Assembly: GCF_007751715.1 (NCBI RefSeq)
Contig: NZ_CP036292.1
Location: 3,100,001-3,164,000, forward strand
Direction: 5' to 3'
DNA from: Rosistilla oblonga
GTDB lineage: Bacteria; Planctomycetota; Planctomycetia; Pirellulales; Pirellulaceae
DNA: 64,000 nucleotides
Part shown: one piece after another, positions 49,253-58,711 of the stretch
Layout of the letters: the number at the start of each line of letters is the position of its first letter
How positions within the stretch are numbered: the stretch's first letter is position 1
Translations under genes and position numbers: made by a program
The notes under the pieces: generated by a model
What the model saw: the letters and a program-made list of their open reading frames with translations, nothing else
Databases searched by the model: none
Told to the model about the DNA's origin: nothing

Positions 49253-50098
49253 TTAACGGATCCCCAAGATCTCAAAGCCGTCTCGATGGATCAGTTGTTC
49301 GATTTTCTGATCGTCTAAACGGGGCAGATTGGTCCCTTCGACCATCGTGTTCAACTTCTGCAGGCCCGCGATCGAATCGTTCACCGTGGTGAAGGGGTAG
49401 TCCGAACCGAACAGCAGCTTGTCCCAAACGCCATACTCCTGCACCAGCATCAGGCTGTTGTACAGCTGCCATGGGCGATAGTGCAGCGCACTGATGTCGG
49501 CATAGACGTTGGGATGCTTGCGAATCGTCGCAACGCATTCACCTTCGTAGGGATGGCTCAGGTGAGCCAACACAAATCGGATCTGCGGATACCGTGTGGC
49601 TACCGGATCGATCAATCTTGGCAACGTGTACTTCAGCGGTGCCTGGCGGATAAACGTGGTCCCAGTATGCAGCAACACGGGTAACGATTTCTGTTGGACA
49701 TATTTCCACAACGGTTCCAAACGTTCATCGTCGACGCCAAATCCGGCGTACATCGGCAGCAGCTTGACACCGCAAAGCCCCAGTTCCTCGTGACCGTGCC
49801 GCAGCTCGCGTTCCCAATCCGATTGAGTTGGATCGATCGAAAGGAAGCCGCGAAGATGTTCGGTGTCTTTTGCGACATATTCCGCGACGTAGTTGTCGTC
49901 GACCCACAAGCCGCTCAAGCGAGCTTTGCCGCCGAACACAACCGTCCGCGTTCCCTGCGGTGCTGTGTTGCGGTAGTCTTCCAATCGAATCGTTAGATCG
50001 ACAACAGCTCCCGCCTTGGCCGCCGAAGCTTGCCGCATGAATTCGTCGTCGAACGCATCGGGGAAGGGCCAGGTGTGGCTGTGGATATCGGTGATCAC
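49253..50098 (-). CDS. Amidohydrolase family protein (TIM-barrel metal hydrolase)
   Basis: A 281-residue amidohydrolase-2 type protein. Metal-binding segments are DIHSHTW (H6, H8), LLHTGTTFI, VLAHLSHP and LFGSDYPF (final aspartate). Such enzymes hydrolyse lactones or decarboxylate and hydrate acids. In this cluster it could act as a lactonase. It runs opposite to the aldolase and diverges from the Gfo/Idh/MocA gene. Confidence 0.9.
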   Translation of the reverse strand: MITDIHSHTWPFPDAFDDEFMRQASAAKAGAVVDLTIRLEDYRNTAPQGTRTVVFGGKARLSGLWVDDNYVAEYVAKDTEHLRGFLSIDPTQSDWERELRHGHEELGLCGVKLLPMYAGFGVDDERLEPLWKYVQQKSLPVLLHTGTTFIRQAPLKYTLPRLIDPVATRYPQIRFVLAHLSHPYEGECVATIRKHPNVYADISALHYRPWQLYNSLMLVQEYGVWDKLLFGSDYPFTTVNDSIAGLQKLNTMVEGTNLPRLDDQKIEQLIHRDGFEILGIR

Positions 50099-50342
50099 GG
50101 GATTTCCTTATTCACTTTGGGTAACAGCAATACAAACAACCGGGACGCTTGAGTCAGCACTCCGCCGCCATCGTGGTGCGATCGCCAGCACGTTGGTGCA
50201 ACAATCGGCTAACGCTCTGCAGGTGGCGAAGTCGATGTTTTTAACGAACGTAGCGGAGCGCCGCAGCCTCTTTTTTAAATCGGTCTATTTATAGGCGTTG
50301 CCGCCCCGTGTGTCGCGAAACGATCGAGTACAATCGTCGATT

Positions 50343-51356
50343 ATGACAGAAAAACCACGCATTCTCGTTATCGGCGCCGGCTCTATCGGAGAACGCCACC
50401 TCCGTTGTTTCCAAACGACAGGCCGCTGCGATTTGGCGTTCTGCGAACCGATGAAAGACCGACGTCTGGAAGTTTCCCAACGCTACGGGATCAACGGTTA
50501 CCCGTCGTGGGAACAGGCTCTCGAGAACGAACCGCTGTCGGCGGCTGTGATTGCATCGCCAGCTCCGATGCACATCCCGGTGGCCCGCGGGCTGGCCGAT
50601 CTCGGACTCGATCTGTTGATCGAAAAACCGCTCAGCTTAAAGACCGACGGCATTTCCGAATTGCTCGAAACGGTCCAACAGAAAAAGCTTCGAGTCGGTG
50701 TTGGATTTGTCTACCGCGCCCTTCCCGCTTTGCAAAATATGCGAGCTTCGGTTCAGTCGGGGCAGTTCGGCCGGATCGTGCAAGTCCAAGTCACTTCCGG
50801 TCAAAACTTTCCGTTCTACCGGCCCGCCTATCGAGACATCTATTATGCCGATCCGGCTCAGGGTGGCGGATTGATCCAAGACAGCTTGCCCCATCAATTG
50901 AACGCCGTCGAATGGTTTGCTGGCCCCGCCACGAAGGTTGTCGTCGATGCATCGCACGAAGTGCTCGATGGAGTAGAGGTGGAAGACACGCTGAACCTGA
51001 TCGCCCGGCATGGCAGCGTGATGTCCAGTATCAGCGTCAATCAGCATCAATATGTCAATGAGTTTGTGCTCACGGTCTTGTGCACCGAAGGAGCTGTTCG
51101 CTGGGAACTGAAAGGCCATCGTTGGCTCGCGGCGCGGGAGATCGGCGGCGATTGGACCGAGATGGAATCGTTTGTTCACGAACGCGATGACTACTACATT
51201 CGGCAAGCCGATGCATTCTTGGATCTACTGGCAGGGAAGGCCGATCCGTTGTGCTCGTTGGACGATGGTATCAGCACGCTGATGTCGACGCTGGCGATTT
51301 TGAAATCACGCGAAACAGGCGGTTGGGAAACGGTACAGCCGGTGGGAAATCGATGA
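50343..51356 (+). CDS. Gfo/Idh/MocA family oxidoreductase
   Basis: A 337-residue cytoplasmic NAD(P)-dependent sugar dehydrogenase or reductase. The N-terminal Rossmann fold has VIGAGSIGERHLRCFQTTGR. The catalytic lysine lies in LLIEKPLSLKT (EKP motif). The C-terminal alpha/beta domain has GGGLIQDSLPHQLNAVEWFA, with the conserved DS..H..N. ATG 50343 opens with MTEKPRILVIGAG, and the longer frame is non-coding. It overlaps the following SDR by four bases (ATGA), so the two oxidoreductases likely act in one pathway. Confidence 0.93.
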   Translation: MTEKPRILVIGAGSIGERHLRCFQTTGRCDLAFCEPMKDRRLEVSQRYGINGYPSWEQALENEPLSAAVIASPAPMHIPVARGLADLGLDLLIEKPLSLKTDGISELLETVQQKKLRVGVGFVYRALPALQNMRASVQSGQFGRIVQVQVTSGQNFPFYRPAYRDIYYADPAQGGGLIQDSLPHQLNAVEWFAGPATKVVVDASHEVLDGVEVEDTLNLIARHGSVMSSISVNQHQYVNEFVLTVLCTEGAVRWELKGHRWLAAREIGGDWTEMESFVHERDDYYIRQADAFLDLLAGKADPLCSLDDGISTLMSTLAILKSRETGGWETVQPVGNR

Positions 51357-52147
51357 ACGATCCAACGATTCAAGAACTTTTTGACCTGCGCGGCCGAGTC
51401 GCCTTGATCAGCGGAGCAACCGGTTGGCTTGGCAGCGCGATGGCGCGGGCCCTTGCCGAAGCCGGAGCGTCCGTGGTCGTGACGAGCCGCGATCGAGACA
51501 ATGGTGCCGCCGCTGCGGCGTCACTCCCCTGCTCCGATGGCGCCCAACATCACTGTGTCGTGATGGATCAATTGGATGACGATTCGATCGAGAGCGGATT
51601 TGCCGACGCGATCGCATTGGCCGGCCGCGTCGATATCCTGATCAATAATGGCAACGCTGCCGATGGTCACGATTTGACCGACGTGACCGCGGAACAGTTT
51701 AATCGTGTGATGCGGAATGTCACCGGTTACTTCTTGCTGTCGCGATTGCTGCGAGACCATTTGGTCGGGCGTGATGCCTCCGGCAGCATCGTCAACATCG
51801 GATCGATGTATGGACTCGTTGGGTCCTACCCGGATGCCTACGAAGGGATCTGCGCTGCCAGTCCCGCTTCGTACCATACGCTCAAGGGAGGCATCATTCA
51901 ATTGACCCGACATCTCGCCGTTTATTGGGCTCGCGACGGTGTCCGTGTCAATTGTCTCAGCCCCGGTCCCTTCCCGTCGCATAAAGCGCCGCCGGAAATG
52001 GTCGAGCGACTGACGACCAAGTCGCCGATGAACCGAATGGGCTTGCCTCACGAACTCAAAGGCGCCCTGCTGTTGTTGGCTAGCGATGCGGGCAGCTACA
52101 TCACCGGCCAAAATTTGACGGTCGATGGTGGCTGGACCGCTTGGTAA
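51353..52147 (+). CDS. SDR-family oxidoreductase
   Basis: A 264-residue short-chain dehydrogenase. The cofactor loop is SGATGWLGSAMARALAEAGA, the INNGN motif follows, the catalytic serine is in IVNIGSMYG, and Y-HTL-K supplies the YxxxK pair (SYHTLKGG). The NRMGLPHELKGALLLLASDA and GQNLTVDGGW ends are typical. It begins inside the Gfo/Idh/MocA stop codon (ATGA), with GGTGGGA upstream. Candidates include gluconate or uronate dehydrogenases, but the substrate is inferred only from neighbours. Confidence 0.92.
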   Translation: MNDPTIQELFDLRGRVALISGATGWLGSAMARALAEAGASVVVTSRDRDNGAAAAASLPCSDGAQHHCVVMDQLDDDSIESGFADAIALAGRVDILINNGNAADGHDLTDVTAEQFNRVMRNVTGYFLLSRLLRDHLVGRDASGSIVNIGSMYGLVGSYPDAYEGICAASPASYHTLKGGIIQLTRHLAVYWARDGVRVNCLSPGPFPSHKAPPEMVERLTTKSPMNRMGLPHELKGALLLLASDAGSYITGQNLTVDGGWTAW

Positions 52148-52336
52148 CCAATCAGCCGCATCCGCTGTCTGTGGACCGTTTGTGCTAACATTAGCAGCAC
52201 CGCCGCTTGTTGCCTTCGATCTCTAGAATTACCGAAGCAACTCGCGTTGGTATTCGATGGCGGCGGTCGTTAACTTTGAACGAAACATCAGATGATGTTG
52301 TCAATGCAATCACACTTCACCAAGAGCGACAGAAAT

Positions 52337-53203
52337 ATGAAACGAAGAGATTTTCTAACGACAACGGCGATTGGCACTGCTGGGGTGCTTGCTTCGCGGC
52401 CGCAACTTGTCGCGGCGGCTGAGAAGTCCGAAGGGATGAAACTCGGGCTGGTGACCTACAACTGGGGACGTGACTGGGACGTTCCAACGTTGATTCGCAA
52501 TTGCGAGGAAACCGGATTCCGCGGCGTCGAACTGCGCAGCACACACAAGCACGGCGTCGAGATCTCGTTGGACGCGGGGCAGCGCCGCGAAGTCGCAAAA
52601 CAGTTTGCCGATTCGGACGTCGAACTGGTTGGGCTGGGAAGCGCTTGCGAATATCATTCGCCCGATCCAGCGATCGTCAAAAAGAACATCGATGAAACGA
52701 AACAGTTCATCAAATTGTGCAAGGACGTCGGCGGCAGCGGTGTCAAAGTGCGGCCCAATGGGATTCCAAAGAATGTTCCTGTCGAAAAGACCTTAACTCA
52801 GATCGGATTGTCGTTGCGTGAGGTCGCAAAATTCGGAGCAGACCACGGCGTGGTGATTCGGTTGGAGGTTCACGGACGCGACGGTTCTTCCGAGCTGCCG
52901 AACATCCACCGGATGATGGAAGTCGCCGATCATCCTAACGCCGTTGTCTGCTGGAACTGCAATTCCACCGATCTCGCCGGCCAAGGGTTGCAGCACAACT
53001 TTGACTTGGTCAAAGAAAAGATCGACGTCGTCCACATCCATGATCTTCGAAACAACAACTACCCGTGGGAACAGATCTTTACGATGTTGAAGCAGTCGCA
53101 GTTCGCGGGCTGGACTCTGTTGGAAGACGGCAAAGTTCCCGATGACATCGTCGCCGCGATGCACGAGAATCGCAAAGTCTGGGACGGGCTTGTCGCCAGC
53201 TGA
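52337..53203 (+). CDS. Tat-exported sugar phosphate isomerase/epimerase-fold protein
   Basis: A 288-residue xylose-isomerase-like TIM-barrel protein. The leader KRRDFLTTTAIGTAGVLAS is a twin-arginine signal, so it acts outside the cytoplasm, which is common in planctomycetes. The barrel contains GFRGVELRSTHKHGVEISLD, GVKVRPNGIP, GVVIRLEVHGRDGSSELPNI and VVHIHDLRNNNYPWEQIF, with the probable metal residues Glu/His. It probably isomerises or epimerises a sugar derivative. ATG 52337 directly precedes the leader; 15 upstream codons are unlikely. Confidence 0.9.
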   Translation: MKRRDFLTTTAIGTAGVLASRPQLVAAAEKSEGMKLGLVTYNWGRDWDVPTLIRNCEETGFRGVELRSTHKHGVEISLDAGQRREVAKQFADSDVELVGLGSACEYHSPDPAIVKKNIDETKQFIKLCKDVGGSGVKVRPNGIPKNVPVEKTLTQIGLSLREVAKFGADHGVVIRLEVHGRDGSSELPNIHRMMEVADHPNAVVCWNCNSTDLAGQGLQHNFDLVKEKIDVVHIHDLRNNNYPWEQIFTMLKQSQFAGWTLLEDGKVPDDIVAAMHENRKVWDGLVAS

Positions 53204-53509
53204 TTCGGCCTGACTCTTCCCATCAGCCGCAACTTGCGTTGCCAGTAAATCGCCACGCCACTTCCCCTGTCGCGATGTGTACCTATCAACATCGGGCGAA
53301 CCCAAGTGGCTCACGCTAGTGGCGGCTGGGGATACCGATCGCCTTGCCTACAGCTCTCGCGTTCGTCAGCTCGGCTGCGGTTTTCCAAAAATGTTGCGCC
53401 CTCATCGGTTCCGGTTTGTGCCTTATGGAGTGTCCCTGATCTTCTGGACGTCGACGCCCGCACAGGCTGGCTCATGTCGCGTCGCACGACTTTCCTACAA
53501 GCGCAACCG
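53204..53509. other. Intergenic region
   Basis: About 306 bases. The thioredoxin frame is open throughout this stretch, but the sequence lacks conserved features. No repeats or hairpins noticed. Confidence 0.4.
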
Positions 53510-54022
53510 ATGACCACTGATGATTCCGTGAGTAACGCTTCGTCTCTAACCGATGCTCCGACGAGCGATCCCAGAAAAAGGTTCTTCCACTTTTGGCGGT
53601 GCTTCTGGCTGGCCTTCCTCGTCATTTCACTCGGCTACGCTTGGTACTGTTTCTACGTTCCGGCGGACCGCGTCGCTTGGGCCGAAGATTTTGATACGGC
53701 GCAAAAACAAGCGGTCGCCGAAGGCAAACCGATGGTTCTCTTTTTCACGAGCCAGTGGTGCGTTCCGTGTCGGATCATGAAGCGCAACGTCTGGGCGGAC
53801 GACCAGGTTTCGGCGGTCGTCAATGAATCGCTGATCCCTGTGACGATCGACGTTCACGATCCTCGATCGGCTGCGACGATCGATCAATACCGCGTGGCAG
53901 CGACTCCGGTCACGGTCGTAACCGACTCGAACGGGAATGTGCTGCAGTGGAAACAGGGAGGCATCTCCAAAGCCGATTTTTTGGAGCTGCTTGTAGCGGC
54001 AAAACCGTCCACTGACAGCTAG
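53510..54022 (+). CDS. Membrane-anchored thioredoxin-like protein
   Basis: A 170-residue protein. A single membrane helix near residues 31-50 (FWLAFLVISLGYAWYCF) anchors a periplasmic thioredoxin fold with the redox motif WCVPC (C84, C87) in VLFFTSQWCVPCRIMKRNVW, cis-proline in RVAATPVTVV and NGNVLQWKQGG at the end. It probably reduces or oxidises disulfides in exported proteins. ATG 53510 is my choice; ATG 53474 would add twelve residues. Confidence 0.88.
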   Translation: MTTDDSVSNASSLTDAPTSDPRKRFFHFWRCFWLAFLVISLGYAWYCFYVPADRVAWAEDFDTAQKQAVAEGKPMVLFFTSQWCVPCRIMKRNVWADDQVSAVVNESLIPVTIDVHDPRSAATIDQYRVAATPVTVVTDSNGNVLQWKQGGISKADFLELLVAAKPSTDS

Positions 54023-54126
54023 TTGCCGTCCCGGCGATTTTGCGCGAACGATTGCTGTTGGGATGGTTGGTGCTAGTCGATTACCATCGTTCAACGATGT
54101 CAAACAGATAGGAAATTTGAGCTTCC

Positions 54127-54657
54127 ATGAGACAGACCGCCCCGAATCCGTCAGATTCCGAGCCGACGCAGCTGTATCTTTACGAGCGTAAACAGCGACA
54201 TACCGCATTGGTTCTTTTGCTCAATATGGGCGTGTTGATCGCGATGTATGCTGCCGCTCGCAAGTGGATCGAACCGAGCGAAGCAAGTGATCAGCTCTTT
54301 TATTGGGTTAACATCGCAGTCCCCGTGGTCGAGCTTTGTTTGTTTCTTTTAGCCATCTACTTTTGGCTGAAAAATGGCAGATTCCGAATGTCGGTCGACA
54401 CGAATCGATTCACGGTCGACGATCCGATTTCAAAGACCTATTCGTTTTCGGTGCCGGTGCTCGAGATTGATGGGATTCGTCAAACGTATCGAAATCATAC
54501 CAACTACACCACGACCGTGATGTATTTGAAATCGGGGGAAACGCTCCAACTCACTCCAAACTACAGCTACAGTCGCCGAGCGCTCTATGACGCATTAAAA
54601 GAGGCGAACCCCACGATCCAATTGCCCGAACATCCGTATCGCTTTAAGCAGGTGTGA
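54127..54657 (+). CDS. Hypothetical membrane protein
   Basis: A 176-residue protein with two membrane helices (TALVLLLNMGVLIAMYAA and IAVPVVELCLFLLAIYFWL). A C-terminal soluble domain of beta-strands (FRMSVDTNRFTVDDPISKTY, YTTTVMYLKSGETLQLTPNY) has a PH-like or YdbT-like feel. I do not recognise the family. The start at ATG 54127 is supported by the charged N-terminus preceding the first helix. Confidence 0.8.
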   Translation: MRQTAPNPSDSEPTQLYLYERKQRHTALVLLLNMGVLIAMYAAARKWIEPSEASDQLFYWVNIAVPVVELCLFLLAIYFWLKNGRFRMSVDTNRFTVDDPISKTYSFSVPVLEIDGIRQTYRNHTNYTTTVMYLKSGETLQLTPNYSYSRRALYDALKEANPTIQLPEHPYRFKQV

Positions 54658-54878
54658 GCATCAGAAACCGTGCAACGACGATTGCGTCCGGGCCACGCAG
54701 CCAGGCAGCGATTCGAAGAAAACGCCGCTATCGACTGACTCGGCGAAGTTGACGCTGTTTGGGGAACGCTGCACACCTGAACGTGGCTGGTCGAGCGTCG
54801 TCCGGCGATTGCGTGGCCAGCGAGGCTTGGAATGGAAGGTGGGGCAATCTGCTGATACAATCCTCCTAGAGGAACGCC

Positions 54879-55097
54879 ATGAACCTTGAAACCATTATTG
54901 ACGGGCTTTCCCGCGATCAACAAATCATCGCGATGGAAATGCTCTGGAAACGGCTTTCACAAAGCCCAGACACCGCCGCCCCACCGTCATGGCACCAGGA
55001 TATCGTTGCCGAACGTGTCGCGGGGCTTCAGGACGGCACTGAATCTCTTAGCGACTGGGCCGATGCAAAGAAACGCCTCGCCGACCGCTTGCGATGA
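54879..55097 (+). CDS. Addiction-module antitoxin (orphan)
   Basis: A 72-residue protein of the addiction-module component family (TIGR02574-like): MNLETIIDGLSRDQQIIAME, MLWKRLSQSP, then PSWHQDIVAERVAGLQDGTE and SLSDWADAKKRL. These are the typical motifs, including the PPWH and SDW positions. GAGGAAC lies just upstream. The stop overlaps the start of the toxin frame (ATGA), but the toxin is broken, so this antitoxin has no intact partner next to it. Confidence 0.88.
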   Translation: MNLETIIDGLSRDQQIIAMEMLWKRLSQSPDTAAPPSWHQDIVAERVAGLQDGTESLSDWADAKKRLADRLR

Positions 55098-55197
55098 AGA
55101 TTCGGATCACCAAGGGGGCCGAACACGATCTCGAACGGGGAGCCAATTTTGCAACCAAATCCGGGCTGAACTAGGAATCTACTTAACGACTGTCTCA
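55094..55197 (+). pseudogene. Frameshifted, truncated RelE/ParE toxin
   Basis: The frame starts in the antitoxin stop (ATGA) and reads MKIRITKGAEHDLERGANFA then TKSGLN and a TAG. The start matches ParE-like toxins (KIRI...AE.DLE.G..F). The continuation appears in another frame as RAELGIYLTTVS (family: ..LG.YFL.S). After about 55197 the sequence no longer resembles the family. The toxin therefore has a frameshift and a lost C-terminus. Confidence 0.75.
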
Positions 55198-55291
55198 ACT
55201 CGGACATTGGTTGATTTTCTGCTTCTCAACTGGGACATGCGGTTAGTTTCACAGGGTTTGTCGTAAGTCGACGTTTCTCGCTGGCGTTCGC

Positions 55292-58285
55292 CTACTGCGT
55301 CGCCCGGCCCGCTTGAAGTAGCGCCAACGGTTCGGCGCGGCCGGTTCGCATCGCGGGCCATAGGCCGGCGAGCAGGCAGAGGATCAAGGTCAAGGCGAAG
55401 CCGAAGCTGAGTTGACTCCAGGGGATGCGGAAGGAAGGGGGCCCGGCGAACCAGCCGCCAAACTGTGCCATCCCGACGCCACACCAACCGGCGACCAGGC
55501 CAAAGGTCAGGCTGAGCAAGCAGGCGGCCAGCGCGATCAGCATCGTTTCGGCAAAGACCAGCCGGATCAATTGGCCACGCGTCACGCCGATCGAACGCAT
55601 CACGCCAAACTCCCATGTTCGCGATCGAACCGACGCGATGATCGTATTGGCAACGGCCATCGACATCACAACCAGTGTGATCAATGGCATGTAGCTCATT
55701 CCCCTGATCATCCCGTCGGCATGTTTTCTGATCGCCGTGCGGACCGTTTCCGTTGCCGTCATCCGAGCGAACGGCCGGTACGATTTGACTTCTCCCACAC
55801 CGGTCGCTTTGAACGTTTCGCCCGCCTGTTCCTCCGCGATCGCCTGGAATCGCGTTTCCATCGTTTTCAGATCGTGCCCCGGTTCAAAATTCACCCAGAA
55901 GAATTCGGTCCGCGGCAAGTGAAAGTCGGTTTTCACGGCGGCTCGGTCGGTAAACAAGAGGGTGCCGGTGCGGACAAAATGTCGACGGACGCCCGAGAAC
56001 TTGGTCATCCATTGCCATCCAGGCAGCGAAACAATCCCGGCGATCTCGTAGCGGACACGCTCCTTTTCGGCAGCGGGTGGAATCAGAGTAACGGTGTCGC
56101 CGATCCCCAACCCCGATGCCATCGCAAAGTCTTCCGGGATCACACAGTGCTTGCCGTCGCCCAGCAGATCGATCGCCGACTCGCGGTCGCCTGCCACAAA
56201 CTGGACATCGGCGAGCGGATGCTCTCCCCCGAAGGCGGCTCGCGGATTGAGTCCAAAGACGATCCCGTTGTCCCCTCCCATGCGCAGCCGCTTCGGTGGT
56301 CCCACGTCGCCCCAATCGAACTTCGCCTGCTCGATCGCCAGCGGCATCACGTCGTCCGCTTTCACGCCGTCGACCTCCGCGACCCGCGATTCCTCTCGCT
56401 CGGACAGGCCTACCGGATGAAACGCCACCAACGCGTCGGGCATCCAATCGCCCGGCGTGAACGGAACCAGCATCGAATAGCCCCAAGTCTGGGTCGACGC
56501 GAACAAGCCCAACCCGACCGACAGCGCCAACGTCGCACCGACGCTGCGCCAAAGGTTGCTGGCCAGTTGAGTCTTCATCATCCGTTGGTCCAATCGCAAC
56601 AGACGCGTGACCAACGGTGCGAAGATCCGTTCGCACAACACGACGACCGCCGGGGCAAGCAAAATCATGCCGATCAACAGCAAAGGATAGGTAACAAAGG
56701 AATAGCACCATTTGCGTGCCTCATCCGACAACGGCAACGCGAAAACGGTGATCGGAGTCGCGGTGACCATCACCAAACCGAGTGCTCCCAATGCGATCCA
56801 CCAATGGAATCGAGGCGACGCGGTCCGCGGCGACATCGCGTCCAGCGGTTGGATCCGCATCGCACGCCAAGCCGGCACGATCGCGGCTCCGAGCGCTCCG
56901 ACCAACACGGTCACTCCCGTCAATAAGACGCAGCCCCAACCCAACACGGCGCCGGAGCTGAACAGGCCGGGCAGCAGGCGGCTGCCCACTAACACCATCA
57001 GCCACCCCGCCAACAAACCTCCGCCCCAACCGATCATCGCCAGGACAACGCTTTCGATCGCGATGATCCCAGCGATTTGAGACCGCGTTAACGCGACGGC
57101 ACGCAGCATCGAAAACTCTCGCGCCCGCTCGCTCACGCCCATACTTAGTGTCGAAAAGATGATGAAGATCGCGGCCAGTGAAGCCATCCCGGTCGCGGCC
57201 CACGCTTGGGATTGCTGTCCCGAGACGCTGCGACTCGATTCCATCCCGCCGCGGACCGCTTCGAAATCGATAAGTTGCATCGCCGGTCGGTGGGCGTCAA
57301 ATCGAGCCTGCCAAGCTTCGCGAAACTGATCGACCGTAACGGTGTCGCGCAGCGCAACCTGAAGCACCTCCGGTTGCGCTTCGTACCCGTTGACCTTGGC
57401 GGCAACCGCCGGGCGAACATAAAGCGCATCGGTTGCAATTCCCGATCCGAAACCGGTCGGCAATTGGATTTGCGATCCATCCGCTTTGGGGTTTGCTTTC
57501 CCGTCTCGTCCGCCAGGGACCGCCGGTCCGTTCGCTTTGCCACCTGCCGGTTTTGCCGATACATCACCGCCGCGCTCCGGACCTCCTTCCCCCTTCTCAC
57601 CGCGGCCGGCTCCAGAGCGTTTACCGCGCCCGCCTGGAGCATTTAGTGAAGGTGCCAAGCCGACTTGTTCGACGATCCCGATGACGCTCAGGTTGACTTG
57701 GTTGCCAAAGCTGGTGACCAGGATCTCGTCTCCCACCGCAACTTTCAATTCCTTGGCAACCTGTTCGGCCACCACCACCGCGTTCGCTTGGTCATCGTCG
57801 TCGAGCCAAACGCCGTCGACCATTTCATAAGGTGCTTCAGCCGCCGGGGTGCTGACCAGTTTGGGACCGATCGGCGGGGCCCCGTTGACCGGCGGTCGGC
57901 TGCCGATCAACAGCCCCAACGGCGACGTATCCTCTTCGTCGTCCGAAGCCTTCGCGACGCGGGTCGCCGTGACGCGATAGTTGCTGGTCGGGTTGACCTC
58001 CAGAACGCCGGCGTCCTGTTCCAGTTCGTCGATCAGCGCCGCCGGAACCGCAGGCGTCGATGCACCGGGAGGACCAGCGGGTTTGGCCATCACCAACACG
58101 TCGTAGCGACCAAGATACTTTCCGGCATTCTCATCAAACTGGCTGACCAACGCGTCGTAACCGCTTGCGACCCAGACGACGGCACATGTCGAAGCGATCA
58201 CGCCGAGCGTCGTGATGACTGCGCGACCCGGATGGCGACGCAGTTGGGACGAGACGAGTTTGAAGAGGAAACGGAGATTGGGCAT
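55292..58285 (-). CDS. ABC transporter permease, tandem FtsX/MacB type
   Basis: A 997-residue inner-membrane permease made of two FtsX-like halves. Its first helix is RAVITTLGVIASTCAVVWVA, followed by a large periplasmic MacB-PCD-type domain with a Gly-rich insert (APGGRGKRSGAGRGEKG). Then come membrane helices including FSMLRAVALTRSQIAG. The second half repeats with EFGVMRSIGVTRGQLIRLVF and ends MRTGRAEPLALLQAGRA. It is a paralog of the gene at 59482-62277 (both have VWG/TWG.SMLVPFTPGDWMPD-like segments). It is divergent from the shared ATPase. ATG 58285 (MPNLRFLFKLVSSQLRR) was chosen over an upstream extension. Confidence 0.92.
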   Translation of the reverse strand: MPNLRFLFKLVSSQLRRHPGRAVITTLGVIASTCAVVWVASGYDALVSQFDENAGKYLGRYDVLVMAKPAGPPGASTPAVPAALIDELEQDAGVLEVNPTSNYRVTATRVAKASDDEEDTSPLGLLIGSRPPVNGAPPIGPKLVSTPAAEAPYEMVDGVWLDDDDQANAVVVAEQVAKELKVAVGDEILVTSFGNQVNLSVIGIVEQVGLAPSLNAPGGRGKRSGAGRGEKGEGGPERGGDVSAKPAGGKANGPAVPGGRDGKANPKADGSQIQLPTGFGSGIATDALYVRPAVAAKVNGYEAQPEVLQVALRDTVTVDQFREAWQARFDAHRPAMQLIDFEAVRGGMESSRSVSGQQSQAWAATGMASLAAIFIIFSTLSMGVSERAREFSMLRAVALTRSQIAGIIAIESVVLAMIGWGGGLLAGWLMVLVGSRLLPGLFSSGAVLGWGCVLLTGVTVLVGALGAAIVPAWRAMRIQPLDAMSPRTASPRFHWWIALGALGLVMVTATPITVFALPLSDEARKWCYSFVTYPLLLIGMILLAPAVVVLCERIFAPLVTRLLRLDQRMMKTQLASNLWRSVGATLALSVGLGLFASTQTWGYSMLVPFTPGDWMPDALVAFHPVGLSEREESRVAEVDGVKADDVMPLAIEQAKFDWGDVGPPKRLRMGGDNGIVFGLNPRAAFGGEHPLADVQFVAGDRESAIDLLGDGKHCVIPEDFAMASGLGIGDTVTLIPPAAEKERVRYEIAGIVSLPGWQWMTKFSGVRRHFVRTGTLLFTDRAAVKTDFHLPRTEFFWVNFEPGHDLKTMETRFQAIAEEQAGETFKATGVGEVKSYRPFARMTATETVRTAIRKHADGMIRGMSYMPLITLVVMSMAVANTIIASVRSRTWEFGVMRSIGVTRGQLIRLVFAETMLIALAACLLSLTFGLVAGWCGVGMAQFGGWFAGPPSFRIPWSQLSFGFALTLILCLLAGLWPAMRTGRAEPLALLQAGRATQ

Positions 58286-58711
58286 AAGGGAGAGTCGATT
58301 GAAGGTTGGGAATTTTCGAGGGGAGGCACCAAAGCCAACCTCCGCTTTTGCACATCGCGTGCCCAACACCGATGGCGAATCGATTTTGCCGGTCCCTTTC
58401 CTACGGCGACACTCCGGCGGCTGGCAAAAATCTCAACCGGTGGTCTGCCTTTTGCATAAGGCTTTCGCTTAACCAGGCTGTCGGTTGGAGCGGAATGGTT
58501 TGGCACGCGAATCGCCAGCGTCGTGGCAGGTCCGGTGATAGAAGATCGTTATCAACGTTCCGTCATCGCACCGCCGGTCGCGACGAAATTTCCGCCCCCG
58601 GTGGCGAATCTTCCGCCGTGGACATCGCCTGAAGGCTCGACTCCAACGACGGCTATACAAACTCTCATTTGCTTTGTTGTCTCTCCCCATTCAAACCCTC
58701 AAGAAACAAAC

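Noticed and set aside
55412-56926. 504-codon frame antisense to the first FtsX-type permease
   Set aside because: Arginine- and histidine-rich shadow of a conserved gene, with no start signal.
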